Assembly (NCBI GenBank): GCA_023375785.1
Contig: SZWC01004814.1
Location: forward strand, 125,201-153,449
From: Penium margaritaceum
Lineage: Eukaryota > Streptophyta > Zygnematophyceae > Desmidiales > Peniaceae
Length of the DNA: 28,249 nt
Reading direction: 5' to 3'
Positions 1 to 8,357 of the stretch are shown here, one piece after another. The translations under genes were made by a program, and so were the position numbers. The notes beneath the pieces are model-generated. The model was not told the DNA's origin. It saw only the letters and a program-made list of their open reading frames with translations, and ran no database searches. Every line of letters starts with the position of its first letter. The stretch's first letter is position 1.

Positions 1-1304
1 CTCTCCTCATCATCACTCTCGGCCAAAGATTCAGCCGTTGAAGTTGTCGTTTTGGTCTGCAAGACGTAGAGTCCATCAACGCGAGGAACGTGTGCGACAA
101 CCTTCTTGGAAGAGTAGGAAATGTTGATGTCCTTGGTGGGAACTATCACCGCTTCCTTCTCTGTAAAGACCACTGTCATGCCATGGTCAGTTATCTTAGA
201 GACGGAGAGCAGGTTGGCTGTGAAGGAGGGCAAGTAGACCACCCCCTCTAGCTTGAGGTCGGAAACTCCACCGTTGACACCCACTGTGACCAGCTTGTCA
301 CCAATCCCCTCAGCTGCCTCAACCTTGCCGTTGGCGACTCTGAAGTTCTTGTTACACGGAGCAAGAGAGATGAAGTCTCTCTTCTCGTAAGTGGTGTGCT
401 CGTTTGTGCCCGAGTCAAGGCCATAGGCTCCTGGCCTGAGTATCGCCCGCCCTTTGTTGGAGGCACACTCAGCCATCAAGCTTGTGGGATCCTTCCCACC
501 ATTTCCCCCTCGCCATTCATCCCCGTCTCCTCCCTCTCTCTTGGGTGCACGGCACTCTCGAGCCCAGTGTCCGGCCTTGCCACAGTTGTGGCAGTTTCCT
601 TGGCGCTTTGCACCCCTTCCACTGTTGCTAGTGCTGTTGTTTCCCTTGTACCCAGAGGATGAGGTATTGCGGAAGGTGCCGCTGCTCCGTGAGGCAAAGG
701 CAGCCATGTTTGCTTCACTACTGCTACGACGCATGGCTTCATTCCGCACATACTCAGAGACGGTGGTGTAGGAAACTAGATCTTCAGTCCACCCTCCAAT
801 CACTGTTATCATGGGGCCCCAACTTTCCGGCAGCGTCATCAGAAAGATCATGGCCTGCATGTCGGATTTCAGGTCCCACCCCATGCCGGTGGCTTGTTGC
901 AAGAGCGTCTCAAACTTCTGCATGAAGGCGGAGACATCCTCCCCTTCACCAAGCCTCATGCTGATGAGGTTTTGTAGAATGAAGAGACGGTTGGCAAGTG
1001 AGGAGGACTGAAACACCTTGCCGAGTTTGGCGTATGCCGCGGCTGCCACTGTACAACCGCTGATGTGCAAAAGGACTGAGGGTTGTATGGAGGACACAAG
1101 AATGGCGAGAGCCTTCTTGTTGAGCTTGACCCATGCCACAAGGTCAGCACCCTCCTCCTTTGGTGCTGGGATACTTCCGTCAAAATAACCTAGCAGATCT
1201 CTGTCATCCATGATGATCTCAAACTGCCACTTCCAGAGTGCAAACCCCTCTCCATCAAACCCGAGGATGGGCGAATGATTCCCTGGTTCCCCTGTCCCTG
1301 CCAT
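1..1304 (-). CDS. gag-pol: Intact gag-protease frame of R1 (partial, runs off window)
   Basis: This is the N-terminal part of a copia polyprotein. The frame is open for about 434 codons from the ATG at 1304, which opens MAGTGEPGNH, to the left edge. Residues about 10-230 match the plant copia capsid domain (UBN2-like), including a NRLFILQ stretch and a TLPESWG motif also seen in E. A CCHC zinc knuckle (CHNCGKAGHWAREC, plus 552-593) lies near residues 238-251 and binds element RNA in the virus-like particle. The aspartic protease active site DSGT (plus 405-416) is near residue 297. The visible end (VPRVDGLYVLQT) leads towards the integrase zinc domain. The upstream frame is open well before this ATG but has no earlier in-frame ATG that I found. 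No inactivating change is visible. Whether the unseen pol half is intact is unknown. Confidence 0.9.
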   Translation of the reverse strand, partial: MAGTGEPGNHSPILGFDGEGFALWKWQFEIIMDDRDLLGYFDGSIPAPKEEGADLVAWVKLNKKALAILVSSIQPSVLLHISGCTVAAAAYAKLGKVFQSSSLANRLFILQNLISMRLGEGEDVSAFMQKFETLLQQATGMGWDLKSDMQAMIFLMTLPESWGPMITVIGGWTEDLVSYTTVSEYVRNEAMRRSSSEANMAAFASRSSGTFRNTSSSGYKGNNSTSNSGRGAKRQGNCHNCGKAGHWARECRAPKREGGDGDEWRGGNGGKDPTSLMAECASNKGRAILRPGAYGLDSGTNEHTTYEKRDFISLAPCNKNFRVANGKVEAAEGIGDKLVTVGVNGGVSDLKLEGVVYLPSFTANLLSVSKITDHGMTVVFTEKEAVIVPTKDINISYSSKKVVAHVPRVDGLYVLQTKTTTSTAESLAESDDEE

Positions 1305-1430
1305 CCCCACAACTACAACTGCTTCAGCTGCTGCACCTGTTGTTGATGCCGATGAACCTGTGTTTGAGGCCGCTGTAGGCTGTTGGTGAGAAGAGGAAAC
1401 TACTTCCCCTGTTACCGTTGGCCGTTGCAA

Positions 1431-1470
1431 GCAGATGTAGGCTGATGTAGGCTGATGTAGGCTGATGTCA
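1431..1470 (+). repeat. Decamer tandem repeat in R1 leader
   Basis: Four contiguous 10-bp units read GCAGATGTAG, GCTGATGTAG, GCTGATGTAG, GCTGATGTCA on the plus strand. Related units occur at the same place in the leaders of F (2967-2996) and C (around 18350-18375), so the array is an old feature of family X and not a one-off expansion. Confidence 0.85.
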
Positions 1471-1544
1471 GCTCCCAAGGTAGAAAGGTGCAGATGTGTT
1501 GCATTCCCCTCCTGCTGATAGTGCCCTGCAAACAGAGAAGTTGG

Positions 1545-1566
1545 GTGAGAGCGAAGGCGCTCTCAC
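1545..1566 (-). other. Perfect 9-bp hairpin in R1 leader
   Basis: In element sense, GTGAGAGCG pairs perfectly with CGCTCTCAC around a CCTT loop. It is the strongest local inverted repeat I noticed in the leader and sits about 50 bp downstream of the primer site. A packaging or dimerisation role is inference from position only. Confidence 0.7.
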
Positions 1567-1616
1567 TGCTTGTGACCTTAGTGGTTGCGTGCGTGAAACT
1601 TCCCTAACCAGAGGAG

Positions 1617-1632
1617 TGGGCCCATAACCCTT
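1617..1632 (-). other. Primer binding site of R1, half-tRNA (initiator Met) type
   Basis: In element sense the bases right after the LTR end read AAGGGTTATGGGCCCA. The last 14 are the exact complement of the anticodon arm of plant initiator tRNA-Met (TGGGCCCATAACCC). This is the arrangement known from Drosophila copia and yeast Ty5, which prime from a cleaved half-tRNA, and not the usual plant copia site complementary to the tRNA 3' end. Confidence 0.8.
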
Positions 1633-2279
1633 TGTTAGGTACTGAGCTAACCACCTCTGGCAGAGAAGCCGCGAAACCGAAAAGCTCACAAAGGTTTTTT
1701 AGGCCTTCTTCCTTTGTTGACATGTGTCATGCACCCCAAACTTAATCAGGCATACACTTCACCTTCAAGAGTACTAACGCCTTAGCATTACATCTCAAGA
1801 AGAGCTCAAGTCGTCAATATGCAAGAGAGCATCAAGCAAGGGTTGATTGATCAGCATGCAAGACAAGTCCTTTTATAGCTGTCTTTCCAGTCCTAGAACT
1901 CAAAAGCACATTCCTGGGAAGTGGCCTGAACCAGCCACGTCACCAATAGACTTGCACTGTGGGCTTGACACATAAGCATCCTAGTGTCAAGGTGACAGAC
2001 CAACCATGTAGCATCCAAGAGGCTACGGACTTTCTTTCTTGGAAGCTTCCACAGCAAACAAGATATGCATGGGGCCAGGATCAACCTCATGACCTCTCAC
2101 TTGGCCAAATCAACAAAATGGCCAAGGTAACCACTCACCCACATGGTGTACTCACAGGTCATATCTCACAAGAGACAGAGTATAGTTGAGTCACACTACA
2201 ACGGATCTAGGGGTCATACCTCCACAAGAGGCAGAGCATTCCTGATCCGTCCTACAACACTAAACAAGGGGCAAAAACA
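1633..2279 (-). repeat. 5' LTR of R1 with TATA box
   Basis: This 647-bp LTR runs from TGTTTTTGCC at 2279 to ...CTAACA at 1633, directly before the primer site. A TATA box (TATAAAAGG) lies at plus 1869-1877 and should start Pol II transcription at U3/R. U3 carries two short inverted-repeat motifs (2219-2231 and 2164-2175) and a degenerate tRNA-like patch with GAGAGGTCA followed by GGTTGATCC (about 2068-2105). The sequence otherwise aligns poorly with the other family X LTRs. The 3' partner LTR is outside the window. Confidence 0.8.
1869..1877 (-). promoter_or_regulatory. TATA box of R1 LTR
   Basis: TATAAAAGG in element sense, about 235 bp before the LTR end, as expected for the Pol II promoter at the U3/R border. 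Confidence 0.7.
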
Positions 2280-2928
2280 TTCAATAGTTGCCACGACCAC
2301 CATATTGTGTTGCATAGGCTGAAATGTTAGCCTTACTACCGCAACGATGCATGGCCTCGTTGCGCACGTACTCGAACAGTGCCTCATATGTCAAATCCTC
2401 CTCCATCCAACCGCCAAAGACGGTGATAAAAGAAGCCCAGCATTCAGGTTGTTCCATGAGGAGGATTATGGCCTGCATGTTGGTGTTGATTTCCCAGTTC
2501 ATTTGGGTCACTTGTTGTAGTACTTCAAACTGCAACAAGAAGTCCGGAATTGACTCTCCCTCACTCACTCTCAACACAATCAGCTTTTGAAGGATGAAGA
2601 GGTTATTTGCAAGAGCCGTTGATTGGTCTACATGTCAAAGCTTCTCATAAGCCTTTGATGCATTTTTGATACCTTGGAGATGGACATGGTGTGACACATG
2701 CACTGATGTGACAAGAATCCCAAGCGCCATGTCATTTTTGACACTCCACGCTTCATATCAACGATCTGTTTTTAGAGGTTCAACCTCTTCTCCAAGGAAC
2801 ATCTTCAAGTAGCCACACATCCTCATGACAATGTCAAATCGCCATTCTCACAAGGGAAAACCAAACCCTATGAACTTTGATATTCCAGCGTTGTCCCGCT
2901 CGAGTGTGAGCATCACGGGTATCGTCAT
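2280..2928 (-). pseudogene. Broken gag of element F
   Basis: The likely original start is the ATG at 2928, matching the gag starts of C and D. The N-terminal half has at least three in-frame stops (for example after FGFPL, after KTDR and after AYEKL). The C-terminal half is open (2577-2281) and carries the capsid region MLRVSEGESIPDFLLQF through ISAYATQYGGR, close to E and D. It ends at R1, so the zinc knuckle is missing here. It no longer encodes a working capsid. Confidence 0.8.
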
Positions 2929-3187
2929 ACTGTTTGTCTGCTTCTCTGCTCCTCTGCTTTGTTGAGGCTGATGTAGGCTGATGTAGGCTGTTGTATGCTA
3001 CCTGTTTGGAAGATGCACATCCGTCGCTTACCCCTTAGCCGTTGATCACCTGCAAATAGAGAAGAACACACAATAGTGAACCCAAGGTCGCGCCTCCAAA
3101 TGTAGAGCTTATCTTGGTTAGGGTCCAAGGGTTGTACCTTGAAGGGCAGAGCTTATCCTTGGCCCTTGTTTGTTAAGTGCCAGCACC
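2929..3187 (-). other. Leader of element F
   Basis: No gene. In element sense it holds two diverged copies of a GCTCTGCCCTT...GGAGG...ACGACC motif, then a CTCTATTTGCAG splice-acceptor-like motif ending at 3050, then decamer repeats GCTGATGTAG (2967-2996 on plus). The order is the same in C and D. Confidence 0.65.
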
Positions 3188-3937
3188 CACCAGACCACCA
3201 TGCCATACAAAGGCTGGTTGAGCCAACATGGCATCAACCTTCAGACCACCACGTCTTAGACCACTCAGAGTAATGACAATGCCGAGAGGATTATCTAGAC
3301 TATCCTCGGCATGAAACAAAGTTTGCTGTTTGACGCCAAACTCTCACCTCGTTTCTGGGCTGAAGCTGCTAGAGCTTCTTGCTACATTGTCAATCTCATT
3401 CTGGCAGCCGTGCTTGGAAGGCGTGGTAAGAAGCAGCAAGAAAAATAGCTCAAGACGCCACAAGAGGCTTGGTTAGGGAAGTAGCCTGATGCCTCATACC
3501 TGAGGGTCTTTGGCTGTACTGCCAAGGCAAAGGTCCAAGCAGGAGAAGGAAGTGGAAAGCGCGATGCACGCGCTCGCAAGTGTGGAATGGTCAGATACGA
3601 CACTGCACACAAGGCATACAGGTTGTGGGACAAAGTGGCTAGAAACCTCAACAGGAGCCAAGATGACGCATTTGAAGAAAGGACGCTCGGCAAGGGAGAG
3701 TCGCTGGATCCTGTCCATACGCCCAAATCAGGAGAGTGGACTGTGTTGCTCAAGTCAGGTGATCAAGCACCTGAGAAATGGCAGATGGTGCCAATGAAGA
3801 ATGGTGCTACAGGGAGAGTAGCTGTGCACGCTGACACAATGGCGGACTCTGATACTAAGTCAGAGTCGTCTGAGGCCTCTGAGTCAGACCCTGAGGCTGG
3901 TGACTCTTTCTCAAACAACGGATCATTGGTAGCGTAG
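3188..3937 (+). pseudogene. Integrase C-terminal region of element A (decayed)
   Basis: Begins at the peptide matching KGWLSQHGI in C (GGCTGGTTGAGCCAACATGG), just after the second catalytic Asp region of the integrase core. It continues through the former AER-MNETI helix (third catalytic residue, now shifted out of frame) and FWAEAARASCYIVNL. A stop follows at the QQEK segment. Open pieces then encode the GKRDARARKCGMVRYD-like segment, matching the KKCIMVGYDMSHKAY region of E, and the acidic linker rich in Ser and Glu before RT. Frameshifts separate the pieces. Homology to E and G is clear by eye; function is lost. Confidence 0.75.
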
Positions 3938-4079
3938 GAACAACAGAAGTAACTAAGCCTTGAAGTACCACCAGCAACATTCTAGCGTAGTACGCGCCTG
4001 AAGACACCACCGTCCAGGTACGATGCTGAGAGTGCGGAATGGACCGGACTCTGCTGGTCATACTTGGCTCAGGGAGAGC

Positions 4080-5650
4080 TTGTGACCGTAATGAAGGCTA
4101 TGAACATGCCTGGTGCGACCAAGTGAAAGGAGGCAATGGAAAGCGAACTGGAATCCATTAAAGAGAACGGAACATGGGTCATGGTGGACAGGCCTCAAAA
4201 CGAGCACGTGGTACGGTCAACGTGGGTACTTCGGAAATAGTTCAAACAGGATGGTTCTATCGACAAGTACAAGGCAAGAGGTTTTGCAAAGGAGTTTTCC
4301 TAGCATACAGGCTAAGAGTACAATGAGACCTTTACGCATGTCGTCACCTTTGCCTCCATTAGATCCATGTTGGGTATTGCTGCTACAAAAGATGTGGAGG
4401 TCCACCAGATGGAGGTCAAGATAGTTTTTCTCTACGGGAAGCTAGACGAAGAAGTGTTGATGGAAGTGCTCAAGGGAGTTGAATCTCTAGAGAGCAAGGT
4501 TTGAAAACTGGTCAAAGTGCTTTACGGGCTGAAACAGTCCAAAGATGTGGTAGAAGAAGATGGACGGCTTCATGGCCGGGTTCACCTTCATACAATGCCA
4601 CGATGACTCTATCATCTATGTGCATGAGGATGAGCAAGGCTTGATGCTGGTTGCACTGTACGCGGATGACCTCATCATCTTCTTGTTGTAACTCGAGCTA
4701 TTGAACAAGCTGAAAAAAGATCTCAAGAACAGGTTCAAGATGAAGGACATGGGTCCGCTCGAGTTCTACCTTAGGATAGCCGTCTACCGCAATCCAACAG
4801 CAGGCACCATTGAGCTGAACCAGACTACGTACATCACGGAGGTCCTCAAGCGCTACAATATGAAGGAATGCAAGCCCATGAGCACATCCATGACACCAAA
4901 CATGAAGCTCTCCTTCTTGATGAGCCCCAGCATGGAAGCACAATGACGTACGATGGAGAACATTTCCTACCAGTCTATTGTCGGCAACCTCATGTATGCC
5001 ATGGTAGGAACACGCCCTGACATTTGCTTTGTTGTGGGACAAGTGAGCAGGTTTTTGCATAATCGAGGGCCACAACATAGGTAAGCAGTCAAGCGCACCA
5101 TGCTCTATCTACAAAAGACACAACAAATGGAACTCTCGTTTGGAGGCCAAGAGGGATTTGACCTGCTCCGGCTGGTGTGCTACATGGACGCCAACTCGGG
5201 AGGAATAATCGATGATAGAAAGTCCACCTCGGGCTTTGTGTGCCTCTTGAACAGTGGGTTAGTCTCTTGGGCAAGAAGAAAGCAACATTTTGTCTCCCTC
5301 TGTATTGCTGAGGCAGAGTACATTGCTCTGTCAAAAGCATACAAGGAGACACAGTGGCTACGCAGTTTGCTAGCCGAGATGAAAGTGCCACAAAAAAAGG
5401 AGTAAAGGTCCGCATCGACAATAAGAGTGCCCTGAAATTGGCACAAGATGATGTCATCTCCTGGCAGACCAAGCACATTGACATGAGGTACCACTACTCA
5501 CGTCACCTGGTCGCAAAGAAGATCATGGAATTGGAATACGTGGAGACCAAAAAGATGCTCGCACATTGTATGACAAAGGCGCTTGACAGCGAAGTACACT
5601 CTGCATGTACTCGAGGCATCGGTATGGTCAACGGAGCTAAGGAAGACTAA
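4080..5650 (+). pseudogene. Reverse transcriptase-RNase H of element A (decayed)
   Basis: RVT_2-type RT followed by RNase H, in several frames. The polymerase motif YVDD is YADD here (plus 4659-4670), followed by LII. The open piece 4701-4946 covers KMKDMGPLEFYL, the segment after the palm. RNase H is in two frames: 5100-5405 has RKSTSGFVCLLN and IAEAEYIALS, then a frameshift leads to 5405-5650 with DNKSALKLAQDD, QTKHIDMRYHYSR and MTKALDS. The first RNase H acidic motif, DADW in E, reads DANS here. The final stop at 5648-5650 lies 47 bp before the polypurine tract. Not functional. Confidence 0.8.
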
Positions 5651-5696
5651 GGCCAAGACTGCTAGAGAGAGGAGATATCTCACAACTAATGGACAA

Positions 5697-5713
5697 AGGT
5701 GCAAGGGAGAGTT
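5697..5713 (+). other. Polypurine tract of element A
   Basis: AGGTGCAAGGGAGAGTT lies directly before the LTR start TGTTGACC. The same GTGCAAGGGAGAG sits before the 3' LTRs of C and E. It primes plus-strand DNA synthesis in LTR elements. Confidence 0.7.
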
Positions 5714-6484
5714 TGTTGACCTGATATTCTCTTCGTCCATAGCGGACATTTGGACAAGCACGGACGGACTAGGCATTCAGTGCTCCCTTGGTGTAAGTCG
5801 CCTAAGTCTGGTCCAGATAGACAAGGCATGCACTGCTTCTTTTGGAGCAAGTCCTCTTGGTCTAAACTGGATAGTATAACCATCAAAAACTACATAGGAC
5901 AACTCTATGTGGCTCTGACGTTCTTGAGTTAGTCTCTAGAGCGAGAGGTCATTGGGTCAAATCCGAGCCTAGTTACTAGTTTTCTTTGTGATCAAAAGGG
6001 GGACAGGACTGTTCTAAGAGATATCCTAGAACATTCCAAGGTCCTTCCTAGTGGCTAGTGCCTCTTGGCGGTCAGAGGGAGTGCCATGTAGGGAGGGGGG
6101 ATGATGCAATCTAGATTAGCCCCAAAGTGGCTCATCCAAGGAGGCAGTGCGTGCCTAGGCTAAAGGCTCGCTCTATGACTATAAGAACCTATCAGTTGCC
6201 TATCATTGAGTATAGTTCTTACCTTTGAGACTCCTAACAGAGTTGTCCACCAAAAGTAGAAACTAAAGAAGCATTGGTTGGCATACACCCGAGGAGTTAG
6301 CCCTTCGTGCACAAATGACCAGGTGCTAAGAACACAGTGGAAGGGAGTGCTTCCTATGAACTGCTCAGTTTGGAACCTTGGCTCCGAGGGTGATATCACC
6401 TCTTGGTTGCAATACCAAGAGCGGTCGGCGGGAAGCATTGCGTTAGAACTCGTTTTCTAGACCTTCGGCTCACGCACGTTGACA
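5714..6484 (+). repeat. 3' LTR of element A
   Basis: A 771-bp LTR from TGTTGACCTGATAT to CACGTTGACA. In order: two hairpin motifs (5782-5793 and 5835-5848), a tRNA-like module (about 5905-5980, with GCGAGAGGTCA and GGGTCAAATCC), a TATA-like CTATAAG (about 6179-6186), the conserved CTTTGAGACTCCT stretch, the palindrome GGTGATATCACC (6389-6400) and a U5 hairpin (6400-6421). It aligns nearly end to end with the LTRs of C and D. Confidence 0.85.
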
Positions 6485-6976
6485 GATCCAACGGTCGGAT
6501 TGAGAGTTATGCTCAAAACGAGGTTAGCCAAGGCTACACTCTTATCTCTGAGTAAGACCGTTGCCTTGTGATGACCATTACCCTCTTATTTCTATAGCAA
6601 ATTTAAAAAGTAGCACATGCGAATAGAATTTTTTTTCCTAATCTCTCTATTGGTGTGAACATATTTGCATTCCATAGGTTTGTTTGTAAGAAACGTCGTT
6701 TTCAAGTTGGCTCGTGTGACCTGGAGTAGGAGCAGTAGCATACTCTGCTTTCAAAAGGGAATATCTCTTAAAATCCCCTGTTGATGACCCTGATATATGG
6801 GTCACGGCAAAAGGTTTTAAGCTGAATTTTCTAGTGGTGGGCTGAATTTTTCCAAATTCTCAGTCTCTTGGCCTTTACAGTCCATTTTTTGTCAGAAATT
6901 TTTCTAGCAAAAGCAGTAGCAGAAGCAGGGATAGCGTCACCCCTGAAGGACACGTTGAGCATCACCAAAGCTCAAA
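6485..6976 (+). other. Leader of B2
   Basis: No gene of its own. It matches B's leader (about 12263-12703), including GAGAGTTATG-TCAAAACGAGG, GCCTTGTGATGACC and CTGTTGATGACCCT. It starts with GATCCAACGGTCGGATTG, which in element B occurs in the LTRs. Confidence 0.7.
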
Positions 6977-7641
6977 ATGGCACCAGTAGGCATGGTCACA
7001 GCAGCATAGCCCTTGGAGAGGATGGAAGGGCATGCCAACTTCACGTTTTGGAAGATCTATACCCGCCTCTTTTTGGACGGGAGGGGCTTGTGGGAGGTGG
7101 TGAGCGGCGACGAGTAAGCTTCGCCTCTTCATGCAAAAGGCATCACCGCAGCGCGATTGGTGGCGGGGAAGACACGCACAAAGGTGTAGGAAATGGAAGT
7201 TCATCTACAATTGTAGTCGTGGTGTATGAGGAGTGGAAAAAAGGACAGACAGGCCTACAGGCTGCTTGTCAACACCATCTCCAACCTGCATCTTCAGAAC
7301 GTGAATGACAAGGCTACTGCAAAAGAGGGATGGGACGCGTTGCGCAAGAAGTATGAGAGCAAGAACCCTACATTCCTCATACTTTTGGAGGAGAAGATGA
7401 TGGCGTTGAAAATGCAAGGTGGCAAAGGGATGGAGGCATACTTCGACAAGGGAAAGGAGTTGGCAAAGCCATTGAAAGTGACACGCAACCTTTTGGAAGA
7501 GATGCGCTTCATCCTCCTCTTGCTACGGGGACTCCCAAAGAGCTATGACATGGTACGAGAGATGTTGGAATGCAAGGCGACACTCAACCTGGACTTCATC
7601 TGCACATACCTGGTATAGGTGGAACCACGTCGCAATGCAGG
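6977..7641 (+). pseudogene. Broken gag of B2
   Basis: A family B capsid gene. The presumed start MAPVGMVTAA matches MVAAGVVTAA of B. Stops follow within the first 70 codons, while 7226-7618 is open for 130 residues and holds the UBN2-like capsid core (RQAYRLLVNTISN, AKEGWDALRKKYESK, LLRGLPKSYDMVREML). It stops at TAG 7616-7618 in a place where B reads CAA (HLVQVEQ). The zinc knuckle is absent because the sequence jumps into LTR at about 7642. Useful as a less decayed reference for B's gag. Confidence 0.8.
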
Positions 7642-7705
7642 TCCTAGCTTCTTGGATTACCTTGTCAGAGTGTGCTAACTAGGAAAAAGGTACCTCCCCT
7701 TACTC
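7642..7705 (+). repeat. Family B LTR scrap
   Basis: GGTCCTAGCTTCTTGG...GACTAGGAAAAAGG-like sequence matches the middle of both B LTRs (near 11665-11740 and 17238-17300). It directly follows gag, so an internal deletion or recombination removed the rest. Confidence 0.65.
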
Positions 7706-8292
7706 ACCTCTCTTTGGGCTCAGGCCAATCAGTGCTTCTTTAGTGTCTACCTCTGGTGGACAACTCTATTAGGAGTCTCAAAGGTAAGAACTGTACTCAA
7801 TGACATGCAACTGACAGGTCCTTATAGTCCTCGAGCCAACCTCTAGCCTAGGCACACAGTGGCTCCTTGAATGAACCACTTTTGGGGCAATCTAGATAGC
7901 ATCATCTCCCTTGCATAAATGGCGCTCCCTGTGACCGCCAATTGGCGCCACCTACTAGGAAAGACCTTGGAATGTTATTAAATGTCTCTTAGAACCTTCC
8001 TGTCCCCCTTTTGGTCACAAGGGAAATAAGCCATTGGGTTGGGATTTGACCCAGTGACCTCCCGCTTGAGAGACTAACTGTGGAACGTCTAAGCTAGAAG
8101 GAGTTGTCCTAGGTATTGTTTCTTGGCTATACTGTCCGGTTTAGACCAAAGGGACTTGCTCCAAAGGAGTAGTGCATGCGTTGTCTATCTCGACCAGACT
8201 TAAGGGACTTACTCCAAGGGAGCAGTGCATGCCTATTCCGTCTTGTGCCTGTCCAAATTTTAGCTACGGACAAGGAGCATATCACGTCGACA
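7706..8292 (-). repeat. 3' LTR of C, truncated at its outer end
   Basis: Starts at 8292 as TGTCGACGTGATATGCTCC (others TGTTGA) and runs to about 7706, where it ends shortly after ACTAAAGAAGCACTGATTGG. The last about 200 bp (U5) are lost at the junction with B2. Hairpin motifs are at 8212-8223 and 8158-8170, a tRNA-like module at about 8030-8095, and a TATA-like CTATAAGG at about 7820-7828. Confidence 0.8.
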
Positions 8293-8312
8293 AACTCTCC
8301 CTTGCACCTCCG
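8293..8312 (-). other. Polypurine tract of C
   Basis: In element sense GGTGCAAGGGAGAGTT precedes TGTCGACG, as in A and E. Confidence 0.65.
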
Positions 8313-8357
8313 TCCATTAGCTGTGAAATATCTCCTCTCTCTAGCAGTCTTGGCCTT

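Larger units (their letters stand above)
1305..1616 (-). other. R1 untranslated leader between primer site and gag
   Basis: No gene is seen in these 312 bases. They hold three structured elements described separately: a 9-bp perfect hairpin (1545-1566), a pyrimidine-rich CTCTGTTTGCAG motif ending at 1526 that resembles a 3' splice site, and a decamer repeat (1431-1470). The position between primer site and gag is where packaging and dimerisation signals usually lie in LTR elements. Confidence 0.7.
1..2279 (-). mobile_element. R1: 5' part of a well-preserved Ty1/copia retrotransposon (family X)
   Basis: Read on the minus strand, this element starts at 2279 with TGTTTTTGCCCC and shows, in order, a 5' LTR (2279-1633), a half-tRNA primer site (1632-1617), a leader (1616-1305) and an open gag-protease frame (1304 to the window edge). 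Its right edge falls inside the gag frame of element F, so R1 inserted into F. The rest of pol and the 3' LTR lie left of the window. It is the only element here whose visible coding part has no stop or frameshift. Its LTR body is quite different from the other family X LTRs, so it is a separate subfamily. Confidence 0.85.
2280..3187 (-). mobile_element. F: gag and leader fragment of a family X element
   Basis: On the minus strand this is a leader (3187-2929) followed by gag (2928-2280). It is cut on the left by the R1 LTR and on the right by element A, where the leader stops just where C carries its GATGGAGCA-type repeat. No LTR or primer site remains. The leader closely matches those of C and D. 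Confidence 0.8.
3188..6484 (+). mobile_element. A: 3' half of a family X copia element
   Basis: Plus-strand fragment holding the integrase C-terminus, RT, RNase H, a polypurine tract and a full 3' LTR. Its 5' half is absent; the left edge abuts F's leader, which is in the opposite orientation. The right edge is the LTR end CACGTTGACA, followed at once by family B leader sequence, so the two were joined by insertion or rearrangement. Confidence 0.8.
6485..7705 (+). mobile_element. B2: fragment of a family B copia element
   Basis: Leader (6485-6976), broken gag (6977-7641) and a short stretch of internal LTR sequence (7642-7705), all plus strand and all closely matching element B. Everything between gag and the LTR scrap is missing, and both LTR ends are gone. 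The left edge abuts A's LTR and the right edge abuts C's truncated 3' LTR. Confidence 0.8.

Noticed and set aside
1431..1470. CRISPR-like short repeat array
   Set aside because: Units are contiguous 10-mers without spacers, in a retrotransposon leader.
5881..6484. Separate SINE insertions in the repeated tRNA-like segments
   Set aside because: The module sits at the same place in every family X LTR with no poly(A) tail or target repeats, so it moves as part of the LTR.
6868..7308. 146-residue plus-strand frame
   Set aside because: It overlaps B2's leader and gag start in a different frame from the capsid homology.
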